From NCBI RefSeq assembly GCF_037975245.1, contig NC_092574.1, forward strand, positions 948,001-1,012,000: 64,000 bases of DNA, read 5' to 3'. Position 1 is the first letter of the stretch. Each line of letters opens with the position of its first letter. This DNA is from Apostichopus japonicus (taxonomy: Eukaryota > Echinodermata > Holothuroidea > Aspidochirotida > Stichopodidae). This document shows, piece after piece, positions 22,160 through 34,399 of the stretch. A program made the position numbers and the translations under genes. The notes beneath the pieces are model-generated. The model saw only the letters and a list, made by a program, of their open reading frames with translations. It searched no databases and was not told the origin of the DNA.

Positions 22160-24960
22160 TATTGTTGTGGGGGATGACAGTAATTACAAATGGAAAATCT
22201 GATATTGCAACAACCCTTCTGTTTCTTTATTTCTGTATAGTCTGGGAGGGTGTGCTTGTCAGTCCTCACTTTTCCTGTCCTTTTGCTGCAATGTCAAAAG
22301 CAGTTGACATCATTAAGCATAGAATTTAAACAAAATATCATTCAACATGAAGACAAAGAAGAGATAAAATATAACTCAGCACTATAAGAAATACTCAGGA
22401 CTCTTTATTGTCATGATATTGCACAATACTTATAATATTTAAAATTAACAATTTAATAAATATAAATTAATCATTTAAATTTAAGAAAAGAAATAACTCA
22501 TTGTTACTACCCGCAGTTTATTCTACTTACGCCAAGTAAATATAATTCTCTGAAAAACAATAAAACATAATCTTTTGCAACTTTATTTTTAGAATACCGA
22601 ATTCTGAACTTAGAATTTCATACAAACACTTTGGTTAAGCAAGTTCAAACCATATCTTTTGAAAACCCTGTTGCTTCACAGAGCTTAGTTTCTACTTAAT
22701 GCTCAGCTATGAATATGATCCTGACATCTGAAGCAATTTCAAATAGAAACACCTCTCAAAGATCAAGTTGAGAGATTGTTTTATTTTTTATTAATTGCAT
22801 CTTTTTAGACTCTCTGTTGTACATCCCAATTGTGAATTTCTGACTTGTGATTTTAAGTACATTAAACCTTCAATTATCTGACTCTCTCTATACACAAAAT
22901 TCTTGGTTATCTGGTTCTGATATCCAAATATTCATAAGTGTATTATACTGCACATAATTCATCACATTGCAGCTTTTTAGATGTTCACCCACTGTTACTA
23001 GCGAATTACTGCCAACGAGAAACAAACGTAAACAACAGTTACTGTGAAACTTACTTTACAGCTCTTTGTTATAAAACACATTGTGGAGTCAATTACATCA
23101 GGAAACTACATTTAGATAATAACATTCATAAACACCCAGATTGAAAGCAACTCTACTATTTAACCAAGACACTGCCCTACATCTGCAGTAGAGACGAGCT
23201 GTACAAGATGATATGCATATATTCTATATTACTCAAGTACACCCCTGAGTGATAGGAAGTCATTTCATGTTTATAATTAAAGACTACTAATGTTAGTGAC
23301 ATCATTCTCATTCTGTGTCTTACTTAGTCTATCTCATTTTCTGCCATTTTAATTACTTGTTACAATTGAGACCGTAAATTTTCCTCAAAATGAGCTAAAC
23401 TAGAAGAGTGGTCACATGTCTTCCACAATGTATGCAATTTCAGACATAAAATATTGTTACCTATGCTGAAAGCAGATTGTACATAACCAATATCAGCAAT
23501 TTCAGCCAAAATTAATAAAAATTTGCGCCATTTTTCTCCAACTTCAGAAAGAAGTATTTCCATTTAGAGCGAGTACCATCACAATTGTTTGCATAAAAGT
23601 TCTTTGTTAAATATGCTCTATCAATGTGCCAAAATTCAGTTTCATAGATGCTGTCCCACACTGAAAATTGTTCATATGTATGAGAAGGTGTGAAAAAAAA
23701 ATTATGATTCAAAAGCCCTTGAACTTACCTTTATTAACCTCTTACATTTAATTAATGTCCATATTGAGGATCCCCGTGCTTTAAATTACTATAATCCCAA
23801 GTTTTACTTCTGTCTCAAAAGAAAAGTTTTTGAAGAATAAGTCTGGGTGTTATATTTAGGTCAATTCAAAATGGATGCCATTTTGGATTTTTTGGGTCAA
23901 TTCCACCGGTTTTTGAAAGCCGATATCTCTGGGACCAATTGATATTTTCAGCTAAAATTTGGCGTAGATTCTTATCTTAACATTAATGAAACTCCACACT
24001 GAATTTGGTAAAAATCTGAGATGATTGGTGTCGGGCCCTTGTTGAGTTGGCACGGAATGACCCTGTAAACACCCACATAAGATGACATAACAGTAGATTA
24101 GTAGATTTAGTAGACCATACATGTTAAATTATGATGATTCCCGTTTATTAATCTTGTGTTATGTATTCATATCTGTTAGAATATAATCTAGGAAACCCTC
24201 TGAACTTAAGTATATTATTGATTGGTTTGTATGTTGAGTTAATTGGATGCTAATTATCTAGCCATGGTTTTGTGCATCCTTAAGCATTACGTAATGATTT
24301 ACAGAGTATTCAGATTTCGGCAGAAGCAGTACATAAGTAGCATCGTATAGCCACAGGCTCTCTCCTTCTTCTGTCTTGGCTTGAACCAAACACAAGTAAA
24401 ACCATAAGTTGCTCTTGTTTAATTATGCAAAACTTAGGTCAAATTTTAGTTCAAGAGAAAGAAAATCAGTGTATCCACCGTCATTGAGATACCAGTGACT
24501 CATTATTTTACGCATTAAATTGGTTGTTTTGGTGCCTTTATAGATGGCAAAAGAGGCAAGGGGGAAGGAAAATACAAGCTGAACGAGAAAGACAGTAAGA
24601 GAATGTGAAAGTAAGGCCAAAAGCCGACACTCATATTGAGACATTCTAGAACCAAAAGGAAGAAATCTATTGAGGCCGGGTTAAGACGAGGCTGAATGGA
24701 ACCATATATAGTAGCTATGGAATAGGCGACGTAAACCTTAAGAGAATATATAGGAAGATGATTCTAACTGTTTACTGTTATTAATTTGTTGTTGTTCATA
24801 ATTATATTTCACAGGAAAACTCATATACTCTGTCTGTCCTTCTTTACGCCCTTATACTGGTCTCTACAAAGAATCTGTGACACTATCCTATTCGATCTTT
24901 ACTTTATGGTTAATAGTATTTACCCTGTGGATTACCAGAGAATATTGTGTTTGTTTTTTT
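22160..24960. other. Intergenic, nothing recognised
   Basis: Low-GC sequence with only short frames. The patch 23860-24060 (with AAAGCCGATATCTCTGGGACC and GTTGAGTTGGCACGGAATGACC) reads like an old interspersed repeat, but no ends were found. Confidence 0.35.
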
Positions 24961-25111
24961 AATTCATTTTAATACACAAGTTTGTGTGTATTTGTTAATA
25001 GCCTCTATGTCCTGTTTATAGTCAAGAAGCTGCTGGCTTCACAGTTAATCTACTTACTTAAACTATTGCGTCAGACCAAATCATTGTTACTTATACAGTT
25101 TTTCATTGTAG

Positions 25112-25233
25112 ATGTCCTTAAATGGGTTGCCTCTTTAGCACAGGACTCCCTTGTGCTTACAGAAGTGGCATCATCATTGCTACTGTATGGTCAAGTGTTT
25201 TCTGGTAGTAACTCCAATCAGGAGATCTCTAAG
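25112..25233 (+). CDS. Isolated exon-like segment, unrecognised
   Basis: The acceptor TTTTTCATTGTAG is followed by 122 open bases and the donor AAG|GTAACT. The peptide (VLKWVASLAQDS, LVLTEVASSLLLYGQVF) looks like a folded helical protein rather than random AT-rich sequence. The first codon is split and the exon ends in phase 0. No neighbouring exon was found on either side and the family is not recognised. It could be one exon of a gene, an alternative 3' exon, or chance. Confidence 0.3.
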
Positions 25234-25644
25234 GTAACTTTCCTGATTGGGTACTCTATCCTAACTCCAATTTGGCCCCTCCCTTTAGTTACACTGTAAA
25301 TAAATCGCCATGTGGGCGACAGAGCACCTTTACCCTCCAAGCCATGAGGACGTAGGTGTCAGCGATATTGTTGGTTATTTAGATACCAAGTTAAAGTTTG
25401 AAAGTACTTCAGGGTACTGGTATAAAATCATGAGAATCTGAATCTACTCTTGTGGAATTCCATTTAAAGTGAAGAGTCTAATATGTATCTGTAAAATGTA
25501 AATTAATTGTTAATCTCGAACGGTTCCTGATACTGACCACTATGGCGTCTCCACAGAAACCTAGCTCCAGCCTACTACAGTAACTCTTCAACACTATTTT
25601 ACTATGTTCACTCCCCATCGTTGACATATTGGGAGGTTTCACTG

Positions 25645-25735
25645 GCGGCATAACCGGGGGGGGGGGGGCTTGGGGGGCTCAGCCCCCCAATGAAAAAGGT
25701 TGAGGGGGCAAACGCATGATAAGCCCCCCCAATAT
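25645..25735. other. G-tract/C-tract patch, possible transposon terminus
   Basis: GGCGGCATAACC is followed by a long G run, then GGGGGGCTCAGCCCCCC and a C run near 25725. The sequence resembles termini of non-autonomous DNA elements in this window (compare 7228), but no matching second end or target duplication was found. Confidence 0.3.
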
Positions 25736-26189
25736 TTACCAAGGCTCCGAAACGTGCATCGTTAAACGTGCATCACTACGAGTACACGCAAGGCGTGGAA
25801 CATGGCTCTATGTTTAAACGCAATCAATTATTAAACGAACAAAAACACAATATTAGCATTTCACCTGTACTGTATACATGCATTCGTGACAGTGCTTGGT
25901 TCATAGAAATTTGTTGGCAACTGCACATGGCTTTGGAATTACCCATTTGTTGACATTAAGAAATGCTTTCTGTTTTTTCTTATGACATTTATTTAATTAT
26001 TGCATTTAATTGCAAGTAGTAATTTACTACAGTCAAAAACGTCTTTGCGAGTACACTACGAGTAATGGCTACTCTCTTAAAACACCATCGAATATACAAA
26101 TTACAGATTTTTACGTGCAATCTGAGAAATTGCAGACTTGAGACCCATATTTTAGGGTTAGGTATTGGCAGGATAAAACACCACTAACG

Positions 26190-26700
26190 ACAGTTGAGGA
26201 CATTTTTGGGGATGGTCCTTGTACCCCCAAGTGAGCTGCCCTTCAATGTTTGGCAGAAACATGCCGACCAGATGGTAGAGGAAGCCCCCCTTTTTCTGAG
26301 GAGACAAAAGGTCCCCCCTGGGATGCCTCATGCCCCCAGCCCTGACGTTTTACCAGAAGGCAGTGAAGGAGCTGGGACCTGGAACAACGGCAAGTGAGCT
26401 GCTCGCGAAACTGACCCAGGCCTTTGGCGTAGCCTGTGATGGAGATAACCTGTTCACCCTCTTTGGGAGACAAACCAGGAGCATGGGGAGAAGCCATCAG
26501 CATATCTGAACAGACCAGAGGGGCGTTTTTGGACCAAACCATTCAGTTTGGGGGCATAGATCCAGAAGACACAGACAGGCTATGCCTCCACCAGTTCATT
26601 CAAGGATGTATCTTCGACAATGGGCTGGTGGGGCCCTACAGCTCCGACGGAGGACACTAAGCCTCCTGGTCTTCTAGAATTGCTGTGCCAGGAAGTTTGG
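26190..26700 (+). pseudogene. Ty3/PNMA-like gag relic
   Basis: Pieces in shifting frames read like a Ty3-type capsid: a VPPSELPFNVWQKHADQM segment near 26215; then, in another frame, VKELGPGTTASELLAKLTQ and FGVACDGDNLFTLFG (26360-26465); then a region corresponding to aspartate/arginine-rich DRLCLHQFIQGCIFDNGLV (26570-26630). At least two frameshifts separate these blocks and no pol follows. The C-terminal tail (about 26790-26850) is cut by what may be an LTR boundary at 26859. Confidence 0.55.
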
Positions 26701-26858
26701 GTCAAGGATGGGGCAGAGGCCACAATGTCCCTAAGGTGCCAGTGGAGTAAGCCTGTGAAGAGGGTCTAAAAAGGGTCTCCCAGAAGATTTGAGTCAGCAG
26801 CTGGACAAGGAGGTCACCAGCATGAAGGCACAGCTGGCTACCCTGCAATTAAGCCCCT

Positions 26859-28483
26859 TGTGACGGAGATCATTTCTTTTTGACATATCTGGGGCTGAGG
26901 GCGCTATTACAGAATTGGAGTTAGAACTCGTGATTTGCAGAAAGCAAAGAATTTTTAGCCTGCACGATATCAGTAGATTCCATCCTTTTTTGAACAACGT
27001 TTTATTACTGAATATCCATGCAAGAGTTACAATCTACCATGATTTAACTAATTTTATTTTTGGAGAGTCACAGTCATGTAAGTTTTGTGTTGAAAATTGA
27101 GTATTCCCTTTGTAAAAACCGAAGGTAGCCAGTGTCCCCTTTGCGGTGATTAATTGGGACTATTGTACCGGTTGCACGAAAGATTTCCCTGGGATCCATA
27201 TTTTCCAATAGGGTCTTTACGTTTTGTTAGTGTGTCTTTGCACTGTCCCCAGGGGTTATCCCGTTATGTTCTTTTTATACCTCCAGATATTTTCACATTG
27301 TTTTGTCATTTTGACAGGAATTAAAGGTGTAACTTGGTGGTTTTCAGGTTTGGGTGTTCAGAAATTGGGGGTGTTCGGAAACTGGCTCCCTTTTGTTTAC
27401 TCGGTAAATTATGTATGATTTGTGTACTTTGTGATGTTTATTTACATTATTTAGCTCCACTAGGCTATTTTACAGTACAGGAGTTGGTGTATATACTGTA
27501 TGGTTTTCTGATAGTTGATGAAACAAGACGTTTTATTCTTCCTCCTTTTCAGGATTACACCTTTTGCCATGTCCTGTATTTTCACAGATCATGCAGACTC
27601 CTTTTCTGGTCGAGTTACTCTGCATCATTGATAAGCAGACTTAACGCATTCATTGACCCTACCGGTCCGGCCCTTAAAGTGTCAAGGCCCTTTCACACAT
27701 TTCATGTGTTGCCATTTCCTTTATGCTGGGCCTTTGTTCTTTGTTCTTATGATCTATTATATCACGTACAAGTATGGTTCATTATTTTTCGTATATTACC
27801 TCGGTACTGTACACATATTCATTACTTTCAGGTGTTCTTACAGTGTTGTAATCTATTGATTATTTGCTTTGACCTAGTGGCTCAGTCGGGACAAGCCATT
27901 TGTTTTACGGTACTTTTTCTACATCAATTTTCCATGTACATTTACATGTGCTGTTGTACCTTTAGAGTATAAACAACCAACCAAACATGTTTTCCTTGTG
28001 TTTATGAGACACCAGGTGTCTTTTGTGTCATCTACCATGTTTAATACACTTTCAAAGGTTTTTTATTGATCATTTTCCTATTTACTAAGTAGCTTATTTC
28101 TACACATTCTCATTATGGAGCCCCATGATAGAGCCAGGTGAATTGCAGTATCATTGGATGAATGATTTGGGATATGTTTAGCTGTGCTTCTGTTGTTAAC
28201 CCAACTGGTTCTCATAATTTATAACATTTTCTCATTTCAAGCTACCGGATATTATCAGACGGCTGTTCCAGTTCTACCAGTATCTTATCATATATTTGAA
28301 GTTATATATCTTGCATGTTTTACTTGTGAGTAAGATATTTATGAGTTGTTATATATTATATCTCAACAGTTCACCGTTGAAGTACAATAAAGTGGAAACC
28401 ATTGCTCAGACCCTTGGCCGCTTCTTTTTTATTTTCATCGGTTGACACTAACTGGTCGATTACAAAATTACCGGTTCTACACA
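26859..28483 (+). mobile_element. Possible 5' LTR/leader of the BEL/Pao element
   Basis: TGTGACGG at 26859 interrupts the gag relic and resembles an LTR start. AATAAA lies at 28386, about 100 bp before an ACA end at 28481-28483, which is followed by TGGCCAGTACAG as a possible primer-binding site. The gag-like frame starts at 28509. No second LTR was found, so neither boundary is verified, and 1.6 kb is long for this class. A 212-codon frame at 27334-27972 within it starts with TTG, is hydrophobic and resembles nothing. Confidence 0.3.
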
Positions 28484-28508
28484 TTGGCCAGTACAGTGAA
28501 ATGACTTA

Positions 28509-31164
28509 GTGATCACCATGGCAACGGCACAGAGGACAAGAAAATTATCACGTCGCAAGCTCGCTGCAGAGGTTCAGAAAGGTGAGCAAGGACTAGATCA
28601 GCTATGGAGAGATTTAAGGCGAAAGTTGACCTTGATTGAAAATTTAGATCGGAGTGAATCCAAAGCAGCATCAGCCGAAGCACAGAACATTTTGGAAACT
28701 TACGCATGTAAGTGGTACGAATTAAGAGATCTGTATGCTGAAAATGATGATTATTTGGAAGACGCAGAAGTAACTAAGACTGCCGTTGACAAGAACTGTA
28801 AATTTGCCAAAGAACATTAAGCGATCAACAGCTAGAAACAATGTCTTTGCATTCAGTTGGCTCCCGACGATCTTCGCGATCAAATTTATCCAACTCTTCG
28901 TCCGTACTCCGCGCACAAGCTGCAGCTGCCGCAGCTGCTGCCTCAGAAAATGTTGCATTTGAGGAACTGATTGCTCAGCGTATATCAGAATCTAAAACGA
29001 AGAAGGCTATCAGTGACCTAGAGCGAGTAAAACAGGAAGCAGAAGCCGAAGCGGAGTTAAGAATTTTACGAGCCTATCAGTCAGCCGCAGTAGAAAAAGC
29101 AAAATCTGATGCTATTTTAGAATGCGACCGTGATCAGCGAACTGACAATATTACTAGCCCTGATCAGTCATCAAATGACCATGCTGAAAGGTATGTTTCT
29201 TCCTTCAACGTTTCTTCCTTCAACGACCTCCTCCTACTTCAGAAATGAGAGCATCAGCGTCGCCTTTTTCTCCAACAAAACGACAGCCGGAACTTTCACC
29301 AAGCAATCCTTCTAACGCACCTACACCGTACACACTTCCTTCTCCTCCAAAATTTACCTCGGAGGATAGACTGATCGACCTGACAATGCAAGTGACAAAC
29401 ACTTTAGCGCAACAGCGACAGCCCATCCACGAACCGGATATATTTGGAGGCGACCCATTGCTATTTCGCCCATGGAAGTCGTCCTTTGAAGCTATGCTTG
29501 CCCGGGCACAGAATTCGGCAAGTGAGAAACTTTCATATCTTTCCAAGTATACACAAGGTGAAGTAAAACAGCTCGTCGATCGATATCGACACCGTCACCT
29601 ATCTTCTCCTGATAATGCTTATCAAGAGGTTTGGCTTGAATTGGAGAGACGATTTGGTAATACGTCAATGGTTACTTCGGAGATAATACACAGAATTACC
29701 AGTTTTTCCAAGTTGAAACGAGAGGATCGCAAACAGTTACAGGCCCTTTCCGATCTTTGCGTTGACGCCGCTTCACAAATGGGTGACCTTCCAGGACTCA
29801 ACATTTTAAACTATCCGCAAACCATGTTTCCTATCATTGAAAAACTACCGGAACACATACATAATGACTGGAGGAAAGAAGTTTCCCGATACAAACTATC
29901 CTATGGTACCTACCCAAACTTTGCTCAGTTTACCTATTTCCTGAGACAAAAGGCGCAAATGTATAATGATCCTGACCTTTACCCAGCTGAAGAAATCCCG
30001 CAGGTAAAACAAGTAAAATCTGCTAAGCCACAATTCAGAGTACTTTCATCTAACATGTCACCACCTGCGACATCCAATTTTTGTTTTTTCCACAAGCAAT
30101 AAGGACACAACACCGCCGACTGTATTGCCTTGGGAAGGCGTCCTATCAAGGATAGACGGGAGTTTTGCAGAAAGCTAGGATTGTGTTACAAGTGTGGTCA
30201 GAAACACTTAGCGAAAGATTGTAGTACGTGCAAGAAGTGTCAAAGTTCCCAACATGCTTCCTTTATGCACACAAGACCAAGCACACAGGCCGATACAAGG
30301 AACCGGACAGATGTACCTGTACCACAAGCAACCACAGAAGTAAGCGTCCAGGCGAATATCAAATGCACAAAGTTTACTTCATGCTCATTTGCACATTCAT
30401 GTTCTAAGATTATCTTAGTGAAGATGTATCACCAGAAAGACCCATCGTAGTGGATCTATGGATATGTTGTCCTTGACGATCAATCAAACGCCTGTTTGGG
30501 TGACCCCCAACTGTTCGACAAGCTGAGGATCAAGAGCCCCAAGCATGAGTATGAGTTGTCAACTTGTGGAGGACACCACGTACAGGCCAAAGGTAGGCGT
30601 GCCAGTGGAATTGTCATAGAATCTTTATCTGGACATAAAGAACAGCTGCCGACAGTGATAGAGAATCAATATATTCCTGGTGACCGAGACGAAATACCAT
30701 GCCCAGATGTCTGCCAGTCGTTCAGACACTTAAGAGACATAGGAAAATTCATCCCTGAACCGATGGACGACGTTCGTATCCTGTTACTGTTGGGAAGGAA
30801 CTGTCCAGAACCACTAAAGGTGAGAGAAAGTAGGAATGGCCCCAGAGGGACCCCATGGGCCCAACGCACAGACCTTGGGTGGACAGTATCGGGACAGATC
30901 TGTGTTAGCAGTGTTAGAGGAATACAGGTATCGACGAACAGAACTATCCTGCGATCATGTGACGACCACCCTACTTGTAAAAATCACATTTTTGCAAAGG
31001 ACTTACTAAGCAAGCAACAGCCAGACTCTGTGTTCATCGAACACAGTGATGATGAGCAGAAATCCATGTCAGTTGAGGATAAACGATTTGTACAGATGAT
31101 GTCTGAAGGCGCACATACCAATTATTTGGGAAATTCAGTTTTCCACAGCACTATTAAAAGATAG
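28509..31164 (+). pseudogene. BEL/Pao-type gag-protease, broken, lacking reverse transcriptase
   Basis: Three segments in different frames make the gag: 28509-28820 (basic/acidic coiled region), 28841-29200 (Ala run, then a charged helix) and 29245-30102. The last holds the conserved block with DIFGGDPLLFRPWKSSFEAM and LELERRFGN, as in the DUF1759 family. A stop at 30100-30102 interrupts the first Cys/His cluster. A second cluster follows at about 30190 (C-x2-C-x3-H-x4-C, one residue shorter than a standard knuckle). After another stop near 30448 the protease-like part begins with VVLDDQSNACLGD, the usual active-site variant of this clade. It runs on through GRNCPEPLK and WTVSGQI to a DKRFVQMMSEGAH stretch, where the link to reverse transcriptase should begin. 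After 31164 the similarity ends. Lesions: at least two frame changes and two nonsense codons. Confidence 0.8.
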
Positions 31165-31184
31165 AGCCTAGAGATGGCTATCTA

Positions 31185-31915
31185 ATGTTCTGGAGGAAAC
31201 GAAAAACATTTTTTTTATTATTAAAAGAGGTCTTCATCCAAAGGTCTATAAACAACACTCCATCATGGGCAAAGGTAGCAGAACTTTTCCAGAGGCAGCA
31301 ACTTCCTGTTGAGGACACTCTAACTTTAGTCACGGACATGGAGGCAGAAGGTGCAAAGGCTCATTTACCCTGTGAAGGAATGGCAGCCCAGCCTTTGGCA
31401 GTTCATGGTTTTACAAGATCCACAAACTCTGGAGTTGCAGAAACTGGCAAAAAGAGCACAAACTGGCAAAAAGAGCACAAACTGTTAATAATGAGTTGGC
31501 TGAAACTAAAACAACGAGTCTCAAGAAAGTACAAGAGTTACAAATAACAGGTCTTTCTTTGGCCAAGCTGGAACTCAAAGGTGACATCGAGATGGCTGTT
31601 GATGTGATGACCACAGGTCCAGGATAGCAAAGTCAATACAACGTAATGCTGGCAAAGATACCCAACCAACCATTTGCGACTCAGTATGAGCAAACGCTAA
31701 CAGGACAAAGGAGCTTGGGGAAGACAGAGAGGCCCACCCAATGTGCGACCGTTCCTTCCAAAATTGCTGAACGTTTGTTGAAATGTTAAAGATATAGTGG
31801 TTAAATGTATTTACAAAGTGAAGTGGGAAGACCACTCTCATTAGCGTTGTTTAAATATATACTACCGGTAGTGGAAAAATAACCGGTTATTATGCTCATT
31901 TTAATATTATTCCCG
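31185..31915 (+). other. Unassigned sequence after the truncated BEL/Pao element
   Basis: Open patches (31185-31547, and a second frame to about 31620) contain a lysine-rich coiled stretch and a 21-bp direct duplication near 31440-31482 (ACTGGCAAAAAGAGCACAA twice). No family was recognised. It may be another gag or transposase remnant. Confidence 0.3.
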
Positions 31916-31919
31916 GAAA

Positions 31920-33680
31920 TCCTGGGCATCTTTCAACAAATACATGCTAGAAGATGCGAAATGGAAAATGCTAACATAAAATTAATTATTTGTCTGGCAA
32001 AGGATTTACTTCTGATATACAGCGTAGAGAAATGAGGATTCAAGAAAATTATCCGTGCATTTGACCTGCGATACGAACTACCTAGCAGAAAGTTTTTTAA
32101 CCCAGACAGCGATTCCCAAACCTTACAACAAAACGAAAGAGGCAATTAAAGAGAAACTAGGGAAAGAAATGGACTTTTTGTCTGCAAAGAGCAATCTATG
32201 GTCCAGCAGAAGAATGGAGCCATACATGAGCCGACCAGCTCACTACAATTGGAAATTTCAGTCCCAGTGTTTAGAAACAATATTCGTTCCACAGAACCAT
32301 ATCGCACTTAATCTTGCAGAAATCTTTTAAGGAGGTTTTGAGCAACTGGGATCTCCCCCATCACAAAGCTTGTCGCTATGACCACTGACAGTGCAGGGAA
32401 CATTGTCAACGCTGTCACCAGCCTGGTTTTTTTTAGATTTATCTATAGTAGGCCAATAATATGCACTTCTTTAAATATACCTTTACCAAATAATATAACG
32501 TTTTGGAAGTTTGTATCCCTTTTTTTTTAACTCCCACATATAATTTTTATTCATACTGTTCCCTGTTATCACAAAAATAACTTTTAACTTTGATCTCTAG
32601 GCCTTAGCCGTTTCATTCCAACAAATCAAAAGATATGACTTTGAACAATTCGAATTTGAAAACGGATCAGAGATACAGGCATTCATTCATAACCTGGTTT
32701 TTCAATTAACACTTCAATTATGCAGTATGATTAAAGAAATTACAAAACGATATTAAGAATTGAACTCACAATCTGAGTTATAGTTTACCTTTATTTTTTA
32801 CCTTCACAGGAGAGTGTGACACGCTAGGGGTTCCGGTACGATATGGTTAAAAGGTTGTTGGACATGGACCCCAAGATCAGCCACCTCTTACCACCATGGC
32901 AGGACAAAGATGTCCTAACAAGCATTTGCAGTGCACTGGAGCAGGTCTCCAAGTTTACTGACATGATTTCTGGAGGTAAACATGTAACCAGCAGTTCAAT
33001 CATTCCCGCACTCTTTGAAAAAAAAATTTTTGCCACAAAGGAAGGGGACACACAGCTAACAAAAGATATGAATCAACGAATGATAGAGGACTTCTGTTTT
33101 CACTATGAAGGGAAAGAATTTGCCACGTTGCTGAAAATGGCACAATTTCTAGACCCCAGGTTAAAAAATTGATTACCTTGACGGCGATGAACTGTTAGAA
33201 ACAAAGAACAGTAGTATTGATGAATGTATAGGGAATATAGAGAGGAAAGTCAAGAAAGTCTATTTTGGACCTTTCTTGATAACGGTGCGTGTAACAGTAT
33301 GCAGTTGGCCTAGGCTATGCCATTCAATGAATGACATTGACAGTCTCGTAGATGAAATGTTGAGGAAAATCCAGAAAAAAAGAAAAATATGCAGAATGCC
33401 GATATTGGTTTGTTGGTATGGTCACATCGGCCAGCATCTCCAGTGTGTCCATGGACTTTCTGGAACAAATGGACATGGGTCGGAATGCTTTCACCAGATA
33501 AACTGCTCAGAGCCTGTCAAAAGCAGACATCTTTTATGAGCTTGAAGATATTCCTAAGCCCATGAGCTCATCTAGAGCATCAGTTTTGACACTGAGTCAA
33601 GTGGACTTTCAACAAATTGAAAGAGAGTTCAAAATCAAATATGTAAATTAGTGGGGTTGATCAAATTGAGAGATTCCGAG
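31920..33680 (+). pseudogene. ZBED-type hAT transposase relic
   Basis: Blocks in hAT order: GFKKIIRAFDLRYELPSR (about 32035-32090); after a frame change AIPKPYNKTKEAIKEKL and DLWSSR-like SNLWSSRRMEPYMS (32110-32235); the CLETIFVPQNH block (32270); a TDSAGN segment (about 32383); and, after about 390 bp of unrelated AT-rich DNA (32420-32812), HLLPPWQDKDVLTSICSAL, SKFTDMISGGKHVTSS and KMAQFLDPRLK (32875-33170). The interruption at 32420-32812 lacks a clear donor and looks like an insertion. Several stops and frameshifts make it non-functional. The far 3' part (33170-33680) is weaker. Confidence 0.75.
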
Positions 33681-34399
33681 GAATGCTACTGGCCTGCTAC
33701 TGCACTTGTTAATTCTGACAGTTGGTATTCTGTAATGGGACAGTATATTAGAAAGCAAGGAAGAGATGTTATGTAGTAAAGATAAAGTAGTATACCGCCA
33801 CCTTTCTGTTATTAACTCTTTATACCATATTGGATGATAACGGACAGATATGAGGATTAGAATAATCTATGTAGAGCAGCATATTACACACGTCTCTTGT
33901 TTGCTCTCTTTCCTCTTTGTTCATTCTATATACATGCCCTTACCTAACACCCAAGGATATCACAAAAGTTGCAAGTTCTACACTACCAATATTTACTGCT
34001 GTTACACATTTTGTAGTTTTGCTAAAACGCAAGCAGAAATTTATATACACTACATAGAAAAATGGCATCTAAAGTGTTTCTTGAAATTGCAGATTGGGCA
34101 CTGTTGGGTGAAGCTATGACACGATCGTCTTAAGAACCATATTGAAAACAGCACATAGCAAAACCAGTTGTTTAAAAAGTAGCAGTAAACATTTGTTTTC
34201 CAATCGGTTCCTTTAAGTTCATCTTTCCCTTTATCTTCATCATTAAGTGCATTTCCTTAAACATGTGCTTTTTCTCATGAGGCTGAGGAGACTGGACACA
34301 CTGAATTCATAACTTCAGATATAATACAAAAACCAACCACTCAGTTGGAAGAGGATATGGGGGAAGTGCAGAAGTCAGTCAGAGAAACTTGATTACATT

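Noticed and set aside
27334-27972. 212-codon hydrophobic open frame, possible membrane protein
   Set aside because: It starts with TTG, has no recognisable family, and lies in LTR-like AT-rich sequence with no splice or promoter evidence.
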